Source of the DNA: Pseudomonas sp. KNUC1026
GTDB lineage: Bacteria > Pseudomonadota > Gammaproteobacteria > Pseudomonadales > Pseudomonadaceae
Direction of reading: 5' to 3'
Length of the DNA stretch: 64,000 nt
Assembly: GCF_021650705.1 (NCBI RefSeq)
Contig: NZ_CP087138.1
Span: forward strand, 3,806,001 to 3,870,000
The notes under the pieces are model-generated. The model ran no database searches. It saw only the letters and a program-made list of their open reading frames with translations, and was not told the DNA's origin. Position 1 is the first letter of the stretch. Every line of letters begins with the position of its first letter. This document shows positions 8,546-18,081 of this stretch, in pieces. The position numbers and the translations under genes were made by a program.

Positions 8546-10030
8546 TCATTGCATCCGGCACTCCACTGGCGCAGGTTTCACGGTGAAGCGCACGTACGCC
8601 ACTTCGCCCTGCACGTAAATGCGATACCAGGGCCGCACCAGCAGCGGCTCGCCGAGTTCCGGCACGGTGTAGCGATAGCGCAGGCGTACCGTTTCAAAAC
8701 CCCAGGGCGTCAATTGCTCGGGCAGCATCAGGTAATGGTTGCCGAAGATATAGTCCATCGCCGGCCAGGCCTTGCCGATGCAGCTGGGGGTGAACAACGG
8801 GCCATTACCCTCGCGAAGGATGACGATCTCGCGGCTGGCTTGCACCTGAGGCTGGGCCAGCAAGTCTGCGCCCAGCAGCGTGCGGGTGAACTGCTCAAGG
8901 CTCTGCTTGGCGTGCATCACCTGGCCATGCGCGTAGGCGAAGGCCAGGAAACACCACAGCGCCGGCAACAGCAGCAGCACCAGTGCCTGGCGAAGGCGCT
9001 CGAACCCGACATACGCCAGCAGAAACAGGCCCACCAGCCAGGGAGAGAACCCCATCAGAGCGCGCGCTCCGAGGTTGTTGCGGATGTCACTCACCAGCAG
9101 CAGCAAGCCGCCGACCGAAAGGCTCGCACCCAGCACCGCCAGCAGGCACAGGCTGATGAACAGCCCCGGCTGCGGGCGCCGACTACCGCGCGCCATGATG
9201 ACCGCAAGCCCCACCAGCGCGCCAAGCGCCAGCACAGAAAACACCACCGTGCTCACCGGGTTGAGAAAACCGGCAAGCCGCTCCGCGATCAGGCCCGCCC
9301 TCGTCACCCACTCCTGTGGCGGCCCCAGCACCAAACCGCCACGGTCACGCGTCAAGCTCTGATAACCGGTGATGCCATAGAGCGCACAGCCAGCCATTGC
9401 CACCAGCGCGTGCCGCCCTGCCAACTTCAACAAGCGCTTGCCATTGGCCTGGCGCATGGCGCGAGCCAGTACATCCACGCACGCAAGGCCGAGGAACACG
9501 TTCAGGGTCAGTTGATGGGTGCTCAGGGCAGCCCCCAGCAGCAGGCCAGGCACCACCCATCGCAGCACAAGCGATCGGCTTCGATGGCTGATGGCCCACA
9601 CCGTCAATGCGATGCCGGAGCTCACGGTGAAGCAGTCGTAGTGGTAGGACAGCACCTGCAGGTAGAAGGGGTTGTACCAGAGCGGCAACAGGATCGCGCA
9701 CTGCATTGGCGTGGGCCTGCCGAACCAGCGCCGCGCCAGGCGCTGCATGGCCCAGGCCATGGCCAGCAGCCCAGCGAACAGGGTCAGCGGGAAGATATCC
9801 GGCGCCACAGTGGTGGCACTCAAGGCACTGAGCAACCAGTTACCCAGCAGCCGGCCCTCCTCGCCCCAGACGGTCGAGGTCGTCAAGGCTCGGGCGTTGT
9901 CGTCGATGTAGGGGTAGTTGTTGATCAGCAGCGGCAGGCTGTAGAGCATCAGTGCCGCGCAGAACAGCCAACCGGCCTGTGCCGGCCGCAACTGTCGGTG
10001 CACCAGTTGGCCCATCCACCGAGCGCTCAT
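8546..10030 (-). CDS. Membrane glucosyltransferase of a gtr cluster (GtrII/Glucos_trans_II type)
   Basis: This 494-residue protein has about ten hydrophobic segments and a periplasmic C-terminal tail, the layout of serotype-specific Gtr transferases. These take glucose from undecaprenyl-phosphate and attach it to O-antigen in the periplasm. An early loop carries NNYPYIDDNARA, with paired Asp typical of such enzymes, followed by LSYHYDCFTVSSGIA. The start at 10030 shares an ATGA overlap with the end of gtrB, indicating translational coupling. Sugar and linkage cannot be read from the sequence. Confidence 0.8.
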   Translation of the reverse strand: MSARWMGQLVHRQLRPAQAGWLFCAALMLYSLPLLINNYPYIDDNARALTTSTVWGEEGRLLGNWLLSALSATTVAPDIFPLTLFAGLLAMAWAMQRLARRWFGRPTPMQCAILLPLWYNPFYLQVLSYHYDCFTVSSGIALTVWAISHRSRSLVLRWVVPGLLLGAALSTHQLTLNVFLGLACVDVLARAMRQANGKRLLKLAGRHALVAMAGCALYGITGYQSLTRDRGGLVLGPPQEWVTRAGLIAERLAGFLNPVSTVVFSVLALGALVGLAVIMARGSRRPQPGLFISLCLLAVLGASLSVGGLLLLVSDIRNNLGARALMGFSPWLVGLFLLAYVGFERLRQALVLLLLPALWCFLAFAYAHGQVMHAKQSLEQFTRTLLGADLLAQPQVQASREIVILREGNGPLFTPSCIGKAWPAMDYIFGNHYLMLPEQLTPWGFETVRLRYRYTVPELGEPLLVRPWYRIYVQGEVAYVRFTVKPAPVECRMQ

Positions 10031-10992
10031 GGCTTGTCGGCCGAGGGTTCGCCACTCGGGCTGCGGCGCTGGCCAGGGTCGATGTGATCGACGATATAGC
10101 GCGGCCGCGACTGAGTTTCGGTGTAGATACGCCCGACGTACTCGCCCAGCACACCGATGCCGATCAGTTGCACACCGCCCAGGAACAACAGCGCCGTCAT
10201 CAATGAGGGATAACCCGCCACAGGGTTGCCCCACATCAGAGTCTTGAAGACTATCCAGCCCCCGAACAGCAAGGCCGAACACGCGACGGCGATGCCAATG
10301 TAGGTCCACACCCTCAAGGGCAAGGTCGAAAACGATGTGATGCCCTGGAGCGCCAGGTTCCACAGCTTCCAGCCATTGAACTTGGAGGTGCCCGCCGCGC
10401 GGGAGGGACGGGTATATTCGACGATGGCCTGATGCCCGCCCACCCATTGCATCAAGCCCTTCATATAAAGGTTGCGCTCGGGCATGGCCTTGATCTGCTC
10501 GACGGTCTTGCGCGAGAGCAGTCGAAAGTCGCCGACGTCTTCTTCGAAACGGTTCTGGCTGAGGGCGTTGAGCACTCGATAAAAGCCCCGTGCGGTCACC
10601 CGCTTGAGCCAGCCATCGGCGCGCCGGTCGACCCGCTTGGCCAGCACCACGTCAGCCCCGGCGAGCCAGCACTCGACCAAGCGCGGCACCAGCTCGACCG
10701 GGTCCTGCAAATCCACATCGATGGGGATGGCAGCATCGCCCAGGCAGTGTTCCAGGCCCGCCAGCAAGGCCGACTCCTTGCCGAAGTTGCGGCTCAGGCT
10801 GATCAGCACCACCCGTTCATCCTGAGCCACCAACGCCTGTATCAACGCTTCGCTTTCGTCGTCGCTGCCGTCGTCGACGAATACCAGCTCCAGGTCGAAG
10901 GCCTGGCGCTGGGCCATCGTGATCGCTGCCGCGTAGAACAGCGGGATCGCGTCGCGTTCGTTGTAGACCGGGACGATCAGTGAAATCAGCAT
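10027..10992 (-). CDS. gtrB: GtrB-like polyprenyl-phosphate glycosyltransferase (GT2)
   Basis: GtrB transfers glucose from UDP-glucose to undecaprenyl phosphate on the cytoplasmic face. The GT2 domain begins LISLIVPVYNERDAIPLF, has VFVDDGSDDES and PIDVDLQDPVELVPRL for nucleotide-sugar and metal binding, and VDRRADGWLKR. Two membrane helices near the C-terminus (LRVWTYIGIAVACSALLF and MTALLFLGGVQLIGIG) and the GEYVGRIYTETQSRPRY ending are typical. The start at 10992 overlaps the end of gtrA by 7 bases. A longer reading from 11091 lacks family support. Confidence 0.93.
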   Translation of the reverse strand: MLISLIVPVYNERDAIPLFYAAAITMAQRQAFDLELVFVDDGSDDESEALIQALVAQDERVVLISLSRNFGKESALLAGLEHCLGDAAIPIDVDLQDPVELVPRLVECWLAGADVVLAKRVDRRADGWLKRVTARGFYRVLNALSQNRFEEDVGDFRLLSRKTVEQIKAMPERNLYMKGLMQWVGGHQAIVEYTRPSRAAGTSKFNGWKLWNLALQGITSFSTLPLRVWTYIGIAVACSALLFGGWIVFKTLMWGNPVAGYPSLMTALLFLGGVQLIGIGVLGEYVGRIYTETQSRPRYIVDHIDPGQRRSPSGEPSADKP

Positions 10993-11375
10993 GGCCGGCA
11001 CCTGGGCCGGTACACCAGGTAGCGGGAGAACGTGTAACCCACGAACAGACTGAGCAGGCTGAATGTGCAGAACGTTGCCAAGGGTGGCCATTGGAGGCGC
11101 TGCGCCAGGTGGCCAGTGCTCCAGGCCAACAGGCCCATGAACCCCAGGAACATGAAGTACCCGCTGGCTGATCGCGGCGATTCGAAAGTGAAGCGCCCGT
11201 TGGCCAGGTAGCTGAAGGTGGCGGCGAACAGGAACGCCAGGGTGTTGCCCAGTGACTGGCTGGCCTGCGCCAGGTAAACCAGGGCGAAGAAGGCACCAGC
11301 GTGCAGCAGGGTGTTGGCCATGCCAATGCAGGCATAACGCAGGAAGGAGGAGCGCGCGACCATCGGGTTGCTCAC
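10986..11375 (-). CDS. gtrA: GtrA-like flippase
   Basis: GtrA proteins are four-helix membrane proteins proposed to flip glucosyl-undecaprenyl phosphate to the periplasm. The 129-residue product has the family opening FLRYACIGMANTLLHAGAFF, a central FSYLANGRFTF and the last helix LLSLFVGYTFSRYLVYR. It starts with GTG at 11375; an ATG at 11363 is the alternative. It is first in a gtrA-gtrB-glucosyltransferase operon. Confidence 0.9.
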   Translation of the reverse strand: MSNPMVARSSFLRYACIGMANTLLHAGAFFALVYLAQASQSLGNTLAFLFAATFSYLANGRFTFESPRSASGYFMFLGFMGLLAWSTGHLAQRLQWPPLATFCTFSLLSLFVGYTFSRYLVYRPRCRPC

Positions 11376-11454
11376 AGGGCAGAGAACTCAGGCAAGCCTA
11401 AGTGCTCGCGCCCGTGTGCATAACTGGCAGATGTGTCAGGTACGGCGCTTCGGC

Positions 11455-11595
11455 TCAGTGTGTACGCATGCCTGCCGCCGACATCAGCAGGCGGATCAGG
11501 CCGGCAACCACCGCCAGGCTCACTACGCTGCCCAGCCAGATCAGCGCCAGCCAGCCCAGCCGCTGCCACAGGGGCTTTTTCGTCTGTTCGACCAT
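11455..11595 (-). CDS. Small DUF2474 membrane subunit accompanying the cyanide-insensitive oxidase
   Basis: A 46-residue single-helix protein follows cioB by 10 bases. It has a basic start (MVEQTKKPLWQRL), a Trp-containing helix (GWLALIWLGSVVSLAVVAG) and a short tail, which matches DUF2474 proteins found after cydAB/cioAB. By analogy with CydX it may stabilise the oxidase, but that is inference. It is too short for many gene callers. Confidence 0.82.
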   Translation of the reverse strand: MVEQTKKPLWQRLGWLALIWLGSVVSLAVVAGLIRLLMSAAGMRTH

Positions 11596-11605
11596 GGCCG
11601 GCACC

Positions 11606-12613
11606 TCAGTGGTAGCCGTCTTCGGCGCTCACCTTGCCGCGGAACACGTAGTAGCTCCAGAAGGTGTAGCCGAGAATGAACGGCAGGATGAACAACGTGC
11701 CCACCAGCATGAAGCCCTGGCTTTGCGGCGGTGACGCGGCATCCCAGATGGTGATGGACGGCGGGATGATATGCGGCCACAGGCTGATGCCCAGCCCGCT
11801 GTAGCCGAGGAAAATCAGCGCCAGCGTGAGCAGGAACGGCGAGTAGTTGGCGCCGCGCCCCACACTCACCCACAGCCCGGCCACGGTTGCCAGCACCAGC
11901 AGCGGCACCGGCAGGAACCAGAACAGGTTGGGCAGGCTGAACCAGCGCTGCGCGATGTCGCCGTGGGCCAGCGGCGTCCACAGGCTGACGATGCCGATCA
12001 CCGCCAGCAACACCAGCAGTAAAGGCCGGGTGACCTGGTGCATGCGCGCCTGCAACGGGCCGGTGGTTTTCATGATCAGCCAGGTGCTGCCCAACAGCGC
12101 GTAGGCCACGATCAGGCCCAGGCCGCAAAACAGCGAGAACGGCGTCAGCCAGCCCAGCGCCGGGCCCGCGTAATGGCGCTCGACCACCGGGATGCCATCG
12201 ATGAACGCGCCCAGCGCCACGCCCTGGAAGAAGGTTGCGGTCAGCGAGCCGCCGATGAACGCCTTGTCCCAGATGTGGCGCTTGTTGGCGCGGGCCTTGA
12301 AGCGGAACTCGAAGGCCACGCCGCGGAAGATCAGCCCCATCAGCATGAAGATCAGCGGCAGGTACAGCGCCGAGAGCACCACCGAATAGGCCAGCGGGAA
12401 GGCGCCGAACAGCGCTGCTCCGCCCAGCACCAGCCAGGTCTCGTTGCCGTCCCATACAGGCGCGACGGTGTTCATCATCACATCGCGGTCGGCCTCGGCC
12501 TTGACGAACGGGAAGAGAATCCCGATGCCCAGGTCGAACCCGTCCATCACCACATACATCATCACCCCGAAGATGATGATCACCGCCCAGATCAGCGAAA
12601 GATCGACGCCCAT
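11606..12613 (-). CDS. cioB: Cyanide-insensitive terminal oxidase subunit II (CioB/CydB)
   Basis: Subunit II of a bd-type quinol oxidase, an integral membrane partner of CioA. The 335-residue protein opens with LIWAVIIIFGVMMYVVMDGFDLGIGIL and carries WDGNETWLVLGG, both near-invariant in CydB. It also has several more helices and the end SYYVFRGKVSAEDGYH. It lies three bases downstream of cioA, so the two are co-transcribed and form one quinol:O2 oxidoreductase. Confidence 0.96.
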   Translation of the reverse strand: MGVDLSLIWAVIIIFGVMMYVVMDGFDLGIGILFPFVKAEADRDVMMNTVAPVWDGNETWLVLGGAALFGAFPLAYSVVLSALYLPLIFMLMGLIFRGVAFEFRFKARANKRHIWDKAFIGGSLTATFFQGVALGAFIDGIPVVERHYAGPALGWLTPFSLFCGLGLIVAYALLGSTWLIMKTTGPLQARMHQVTRPLLLVLLAVIGIVSLWTPLAHGDIAQRWFSLPNLFWFLPVPLLVLATVAGLWVSVGRGANYSPFLLTLALIFLGYSGLGISLWPHIIPPSITIWDAASPPQSQGFMLVGTLFILPFILGYTFWSYYVFRGKVSAEDGYH

Positions 12614-12616
12614 GGC

Positions 12617-14026
12617 TCAGGCCTCCTTGTGTTCATGGCTGGCGGAAATCGGCCGTGCCGGTGTACGGGCCTGGCCCGGGCCACCGCTACCCTGCGCATC
12701 GCCTTCGTGCGCTTTGGGCCCTTTGCGCACCAGGCGCATCATGTAGCCAAAGCCCACCCCGAACAGCGAGAAATACACCAGCACGAACAGCACGAGCGTG
12801 ATGCTCATCTGCACCGCATCGTGGTTGGAGGAAGCATCGGCGGTGCGCATCAGGCCGTAGACCACCCACGGCTGGCGGCCGATCTCGGTGGTGAACCAAC
12901 CCGCGAGAATGGCGACGAGCCCTGCCGGCCCCATCCACAGCGCCACGCGCAAGAAGGGCTTGCAGCTGTAAAGCGTGCCGCGCCAGCGTAGCCAGGCGCT
13001 GACCACACCCACGGCGATCATCAGCAGGCCAAGGCCCACCATCACTCGGAACGACCAGAACACGACGGTGGAATTGGGCCGGTCCTCAGGCGGGAACGAC
13101 TTGAGCGCCGGGATCTGCCGGTCGAGGCTGTGAGTCAGGATCAGGCTGCCCAGGTAGGGCACCTCCAGCGCAAAGCGGGTTTTTTCGGCTTTCATGTCGG
13201 GCCAGCCGAACAGGATCAACGGGCTGGGCTCGCCGGGCACGTTTTCCCAGTGGCCTTCGATGGCCGCGATCTTGGCCGGTTGGTGCTCCAGGGTGTTCAA
13301 GCCGTGCATGTCGCCGACGAATGCCTGTACCGGTGCCACCAGCAGCGCCATCCACATGGCCATCGAGAACATCTTGCGCACTGCCGGGTTGTCGCGGCCA
13401 CGCAGCAAGTGCCAGGCCGCCGAAGCGCCCACGAAAAACGCCGTGGCCACGAAGGCGGCGATCGCCATGTGCATCAAGCGATAAGGGAACGATGGGTTGA
13501 ACACCACCGCGAACCAATCCACCGGGATCACCCGGCCATCGACGATCTGGTAGCCCTGAGGGGTCTGCATCCAGCTGTTGGAAGAGAGAATCCAGAAGGT
13601 CGAGATCAGGGTGCCGATGGCGACCATGACGGTTGCGAAGAAGTGCAGCCCTCGCCCCACGCGGTTCCAGCCGAACAGCATCACGCCCAGAAAGCCCGCT
13701 TCCAGGAAGAACGCAGTGAGCACTTCATAGGTGAGCAAGGGCCCGGTGACAGCGCCGGCAAAGTCAGAGAAGCCGCCCCAGTTGGTGCCGAATTCGTAAG
13801 CCATGACCAGGCCCGAGACCACGCCCATGCCGAAGTTCACGGCGAAGATCTTCGACCAGAAGTGATAGAGGTCGCGATAGACCTGCTCATGGGTTTTCAG
13901 CCACAGCCCTTCGAGCACGGCCAGGAAGCTGGCGAGGCCGATGGTGATGGCAGGGAAGAGAATGTGAAACGACACAGTGAAGGCGAATTGCATTCGGGCG
14001 AGATCTAGGGCCTCTAAACCGAACAT
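12617..14026 (-). CDS. cioA: Cyanide-insensitive terminal oxidase subunit I (CioA/CydA)
   Basis: Subunit I holds the haems and the quinol site. The 469-residue protein begins LARMQFAFTVSFHILFPAITIG with the conserved haem-ligand region. It continues with YEFGTNW, AFFLEAGFLGVMLFGW, and SNSWMQTPQGY, and has the GRQPWVVYGLMRT segment. The Q loop between VPYLGSLILTHS and FWSFRVMVGLG is short, as in the CIO branch rather than E. coli CydA. A putative ANR site lies 26 bases upstream of the start. Confidence 0.96.
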   Translation of the reverse strand: MFGLEALDLARMQFAFTVSFHILFPAITIGLASFLAVLEGLWLKTHEQVYRDLYHFWSKIFAVNFGMGVVSGLVMAYEFGTNWGGFSDFAGAVTGPLLTYEVLTAFFLEAGFLGVMLFGWNRVGRGLHFFATVMVAIGTLISTFWILSSNSWMQTPQGYQIVDGRVIPVDWFAVVFNPSFPYRLMHMAIAAFVATAFFVGASAAWHLLRGRDNPAVRKMFSMAMWMALLVAPVQAFVGDMHGLNTLEHQPAKIAAIEGHWENVPGEPSPLILFGWPDMKAEKTRFALEVPYLGSLILTHSLDRQIPALKSFPPEDRPNSTVVFWSFRVMVGLGLLMIAVGVVSAWLRWRGTLYSCKPFLRVALWMGPAGLVAILAGWFTTEIGRQPWVVYGLMRTADASSNHDAVQMSITLVLFVLVYFSLFGVGFGYMMRLVRKGPKAHEGDAQGSGGPGQARTPARPISASHEHKEA

Positions 14027-14051
14027 GGGTGGCTCCTCTCAGGCAAGGGCA

Positions 14052-14065
14052 TTGATCCAGGTCAA
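14052..14065 (-). promoter_or_regulatory. Putative ANR/FNR box upstream of cioA
   Basis: TTGATCCAGGTCAA matches the FNR/ANR consensus TTGAT-N4-ATCAA with one mismatch. In P. aeruginosa ANR is known to repress cioAB at low oxygen, and the position next to the cioA start is consistent with repression here. Confidence 0.6.
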
Positions 14066-14241
14066 TGCGTAGAGCAAGAGTAGACCCATCACGTGCGCAG
14101 GTTTATGTGGTGGATCGACGCGCGGCACGTTGCCTCACCGCCTTTACAAAGTGAAAAATTCGTTAGCCAAGTAACTTTCTGAAACAGACAAGTGCTACGC
14201 TCGCCGCACCCTTCTATGTTCACACGGCTGTCATCGCGCCC

Positions 14242-15468
14242 ATGGCTTCGCCCACGCTCTTGCGGCACCACCGCCCGTTCCTGGCTTTCTGGCTGGCTCG
14301 CGTTTGCACTGCCAGCGCCTTTCAAATGCTCACGGTGGCGATCGGCTGGCACCTGTACGAGCTGACCAGCAACGTGCTCGACCTGGGCCTGGTGGGGCTG
14401 GTCGAGTTCGCGCCGCGGGTGCTGTTCATGCTGCACACCGGGCATGTGGCCGACCGCTACGACCGTCGCCGGGTTGCGGCCATCTGCCAGTTCTTGCAGG
14501 CGTTGGTGGCACTCACGCTGGTGCTGTGCAGCCTGAACGACAGCGTCACGCGTAATCTGATCTTCCTCATGGCCTTCTGCCTTGGCAGCGCACGAGCGTT
14601 CGAAATGCCCACCACGCAGGCCCTGCTGCCGAACATCGTGCCCGCGGGGCTGTTCCCGCGCGCGGTGGCGGCTTCGGCTTCTGCCATGCAGGCGGCCACT
14701 ATCGTCGCGCCGGCGTTGGGCGGCTTTCTCTATGCCCTGGGCAGTGTGTGGGTTTACGCCCCTTCGGCCGCGCTTTACCTGCTGGCCATCGGCCTGGTTT
14801 CGAGCCTGCCGGCGCGGGAGGGGATAAATACCGTCGGCAAGGCCACGCTGGACTCGCTGCTTGCCGGCATCCGCTTCATCCGCAGCCGCCCGGACATCCT
14901 CGGCGCCATCTCGCTGGACCTGTTCGCTGTGCCATCGGGCGGCGCCACCGCGCTGTTGCCGGTGTTCGCCCGCGACATCCTGCTCACAGGCCCCTGGGGC
15001 CTGGGCATGCTGCGCTCAGCGCCAGCGGTGGGCGCGCTGTTGATGTCGTTCTGGCTTTCGCGCTTTCCTATCGAGCGCAACGTCGGGCGGATCATGTTCA
15101 CCGGTGTGGGCGTTTTCGGTGTAGCGACCATCGCCTTCGGGCTGTCGACCTCGTTCTGGTTCTCGTTGCTGGTGCTGGCAGTGCTGGGCGCGGCGGACAT
15201 GATCAGCATGGTGATTCGCGGCGCCTTCGTGCAGCTGGAAACCCCTGATGAAATGCGCGGCCGGGTGAGCGCGGTCAACGGGCTGTTCATCGGCGCCTCC
15301 AACCAGTTGGGCGAGTTCGAGTCCGGCGCTACCGCGCACTGGTTCGGCACGGTGCCGGCGGTGGTGCTGGGCGGCGTCGGCACCCTTGTGGTGTGCGGTA
15401 CCTGGATCAAGCTGTTCCCCAGCCTTGCCCAGCGCGACCACATGCACCGGCCCGCGCCAGGTCAATAG
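14242..15468 (+). CDS. MFS transporter (EntS/MFS_3-like exporter)
   Basis: A 408-residue 12-helix transporter. After LLRHHRPFLAFWLARVCTASAFQ come the loop 2-3 motif GHVADRYDRRRVA and the later GRVSAVNGLFIGASNQLGEF, both typical of the MFS_3 group that includes the enterobactin exporter EntS. The substrate is unknown. It is divergent from cioA and followed by ldhA on the same strand 55 bases later, so an operon is possible but not required. Confidence 0.85.
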   Translation: MASPTLLRHHRPFLAFWLARVCTASAFQMLTVAIGWHLYELTSNVLDLGLVGLVEFAPRVLFMLHTGHVADRYDRRRVAAICQFLQALVALTLVLCSLNDSVTRNLIFLMAFCLGSARAFEMPTTQALLPNIVPAGLFPRAVAASASAMQAATIVAPALGGFLYALGSVWVYAPSAALYLLAIGLVSSLPAREGINTVGKATLDSLLAGIRFIRSRPDILGAISLDLFAVPSGGATALLPVFARDILLTGPWGLGMLRSAPAVGALLMSFWLSRFPIERNVGRIMFTGVGVFGVATIAFGLSTSFWFSLLVLAVLGAADMISMVIRGAFVQLETPDEMRGRVSAVNGLFIGASNQLGEFESGATAHWFGTVPAVVLGGVGTLVVCGTWIKLFPSLAQRDHMHRPAPGQ

Positions 15469-15523
15469 CGCGCTGTGCAGGCTGGGTTAGGCTTGAGCGG
15501 GTATTCAATCTGAGGACGGCCCG

Positions 15524-16523
15524 ATGAAACTTGCCCTGTTCAGCACTCAGCCTTATGACGTGCGCAGCTTCGAGCACGCCCTGGCTTGCGAATACGCTCG
15601 GGACGGCCTGAGCGTGACTTACCTGCCTGCGGCGCTGGACCACGACACCGTGGCACTGGCCGAAGGCTTCGACGCGGTGTGCGCCTTCGTCAACGACACC
15701 CTCGATGCGGGCGTGCTGGACGCGCTCAAAGCCTACGGCGTGCGCGCCATTCTGCTGCGCTGCGCGGGCTTCAACCAGCTCGATCTGGAGCACGCCCAGC
15801 GCATCGGGCTGTTCGTGGCGCGCGTGCCGGCCTACTCCCCGAAGCGGTGGCCGAGCACACCCTGGCACTGATCATGGGGCTGAACCGGCGCATCCACCGG
15901 GCCTACAACCGCGTGCGCGAAGGCAACTTCATGCTCGAAGGGCTGCAGGGCTTCAACCTGCATGGCAAGACGGTGGGTGTCATCGGCACCGGTCAGATCG
16001 GCCTGGCGGTGGCGCGTATTCTCAAAGGCTTCGGCTGCCGCGTGCTGGGCTATGACCCCTACCCTGCCGAGGCCTTTCAGGCCCTGGGCAACTACGTGCC
16101 GCTGCCGGCGCTGCTGGAGCATGCCGATGTGGTTACGCTGCACTGCCCGCTCAGCAGCAGCACCCGCCACCTGATCGGGGCGGCGGCGCTGGCGGCGATG
16201 AAGCCGGGCGCGATGCTGGTCAATACTTCGCGCGGTGCACTGATCGACACCCAGGCGGTGATCGACGCCCTGAAAACGCGCCATCTGGGGCGTTGGCGAT
16301 CGATGTGTACGAGCAGGAGAACCAGCTGTTTTTCCAGGACCTCTCCAGTGACCGGATCGAGGATGAGGTGTTCCTGAGGTTGATGAGCTTTCCGAATGTG
16401 CTCATTACCGGGCACCAAGGGTTTTTCACAGTCGAGGCGCTGGAGCAGATCGCCGAGACCACACTGGGGAATTTGCGGTGTTTTGCGCACGGGGTGGCCT
16501 GCCCTAATGCTTTGACTGCTTGA
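15524..16523 (+). CDS. ldhA: D-lactate dehydrogenase / 2-hydroxyacid dehydrogenase, twice frameshifted
   Basis: A fermentative NAD-dependent dehydrogenase reducing pyruvate to D-lactate. Pieces in three frames form one protein: N-terminal lobe MKLALFSTQPYDVRSFE to VPAYSP, then EAVAEHTLALIMGLNRRIHRAYNRV with the NAD motif GVIGTGQIGLAVARIL and NTSRGALIDT, then AIDVYEQENQLFFQDLS and PNVLITGHQGFFT with the catalytic His. One missing C in 15837-15840 and one missing G in 16287-16290 account for both breaks. The corrected product is 333 residues, normal for LdhA. Confidence 0.9.
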
Positions 16524-16540
16524 TTGCTCTTCAGAAGAGC

Positions 16541-16614
16541 GTCGCGCGGCAAGCCGCCCTCCCACTCGATGATCTGCAATGGTTTTGAAGTGGGAGGCCG
16601 GCTTGCCGGGCGAC
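16541..16614. repeat. Long inverted repeat, REP-like or bidirectional terminator
   Basis: Arms 16541-16566 and 16589-16614 are complementary at 24 of 26 positions around a 22-base loop. They contain the GGCAAGCCG and CTCCCACT blocks seen in P. putida-type REP elements. It lies in the 262-base gap after ldhA, which otherwise shows no gene, and could terminate ldhA transcription. Confidence 0.7.
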
Positions 16615-16785
16615 GTGTAACGGGCGACGGGCGACATGCAACGGGCGCCGCTAACACCGCCCGCTTTTTCTTACGGCCGGCGGCTCGCAGCTTCCACCTT
16701 TTGCTATCATGCGCGGCTTTTTCGCCCCCTGGCACAGGCTGTGCTTCGCTTGCGGCGAAACCTCATCACCCTCCGGAGAACGGGC

Positions 16786-18081
16786 ATGCTCGAAAGGCTG
16801 TTCAAACTCAACGCGCACGGCACCAACGTGCGCACCGAAATCCTTGCCGGGCTGACCACCTTCCTGGCCATGGCCTACATCCTGTTCGTAAACCCCAGCA
16901 TCCTGGGCAGCACCGGCATGGACAAAGGCGCGCTGTTCGTCGCCACGTGCCTGGCTGCCGCCATCGGCTCGGCCGTGATGGGCCTGATCGCCAACTACCC
17001 GATCGCCCTGGCACCGGGCATGGGCCTGAACGCCTTCTTCACCTACACCGTGGTGCTGCACATGGGCCATACCTGGCAGGTGGCGCTGGGAGCAGTATTC
17101 ATCTCGGCGGTGTGCTTTTTCCTGCTGTCGGTGCTGCGTATACGCGAGTGGATCGTCAACAGCATCCCGCTGCCACTGCGCTCCGCCATCGCCGCCGGCA
17201 TCGGCCTGTTCCTGGCGTTGATCGCACTGCAGAACGCCGGCATCGTGGTCGACAACCCTGCCACCCTGGTGGGCCTGGGTGACCTGAAACAACCGGGCGC
17301 CATCCTGGCAGCGCTGGGCTTCATCATGATCGTCGGGCTGGAAGCGCTCAGAGTGCGCGGCGCGGTGCTGATCGGCATCCTGGCGATCACTGTGGTCTCG
17401 ATCCTGCTGGGCTACAGCCCGTTCAAGGGCGTGACTTCCATGCCGCCGTCACTGGCACCGACCTTCCTGCAGCTCGACATCAAGGGCGCGCTGGACATCG
17501 GCCTGGTGAGCGTGATTTTTGCCTTTTTGTTCGTCGACCTGTTCGACAACTCCGGCACCCTGATCGGCGTTGCCAAACGCGCCGGGCTGATGGGCAAGGA
17601 CGGCCACATGCCGAACATGGGCCGGGCACTGATCGCCGACTCCACCGCTGCCATGGCCGGCTCGCTGCTGGGCACCTCGACCACCACCAGCTACATCGAA
17701 TCGGCCGCCGGCGTGAGCGCGGGCGGGCGCACCGGGCTTACGGCCTGTGTGGTGGCGGTGCTGTTCCTGCTGGCGCTGTTCTTCTCGCCATTGGCCGATA
17801 GCGTGCCAGCCTACGCCACCGCCCCAGCCCTGTTGTTCGTGGCCGTGCTGATGATGTCGGGCCTGGCTGAAATCAACTGGGACGACATCACCGAAGCCGC
17901 TCCGGTGGCCGCCACTGCACTGGCCATGCCCTTCACGTATTCGATCGCCAATGGCATCGCCTTCGGCTTCATCGCCTGGACCGGGATGAAACTGGCCAGC
18001 GGCAAGGTGCGGGAGCTCAACCCGGCGCTGGTGATCCTTTCGGTGCTGTTCGTGATCAAGCTGGGGTGGTTCAACGCATGA
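16786..18081 (+). CDS. NCS2 purine permease (AzgA/GhxP type: adenine, guanine, hypoxanthine)
   Basis: An inner-membrane proton-coupled nucleobase transporter of 431 residues. It starts [37 protein letters not shown], with a GGAG ribosome site 9 bases upstream, and holds the binding-site signatures [29 protein letters not shown] and [22 protein letters not shown]. These belong to the AzgA branch rather than the uracil or xanthine branches. The stop overlaps the start of trmA by four bases (ATGA). Confidence 0.9.
   Translation: MLERLFKLNAHGTNVRTEILAGLTTFLAMAYILFVNPSILGSTGMDKGALFVATCLAAAIGSAVMGLIANYPIALAPGMGLNAFFTYTVVLHMGHTWQVALGAVFISAVCFFLLSVLRIREWIVNSIPLPLRSAIAAGIGLFLALIALQNAGIVVDNPATLVGLGDLKQPGAILAALGFIMIVGLEALRVRGAVLIGILAITVVSILLGYSPFKGVTSMPPSLAPTFLQLDIKGALDIGLVSVIFAFLFVDLFDNSGTLIGVAKRAGLMGKDGHMPNMGRALIADSTAAMAGSLLGTSTTTSYIESAAGVSAGGRTGLTACVVAVLFLLALFFSPLADSVPAYATAPALLFVAVLMMSGLAEINWDDITEAAPVAATALAMPFTYSIANGIAFGFIAWTGMKLASGKVRELNPALVILSVLFVIKLGWFNA

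Noticed and set aside
8549..10087. Long plus-strand open reading frame of 512 codons
   Set aside because: It is exactly antisense to the membrane glucosyltransferase and rich in His, Gln and Arg. That composition arises from GC-rich antisense reading, with no motif.
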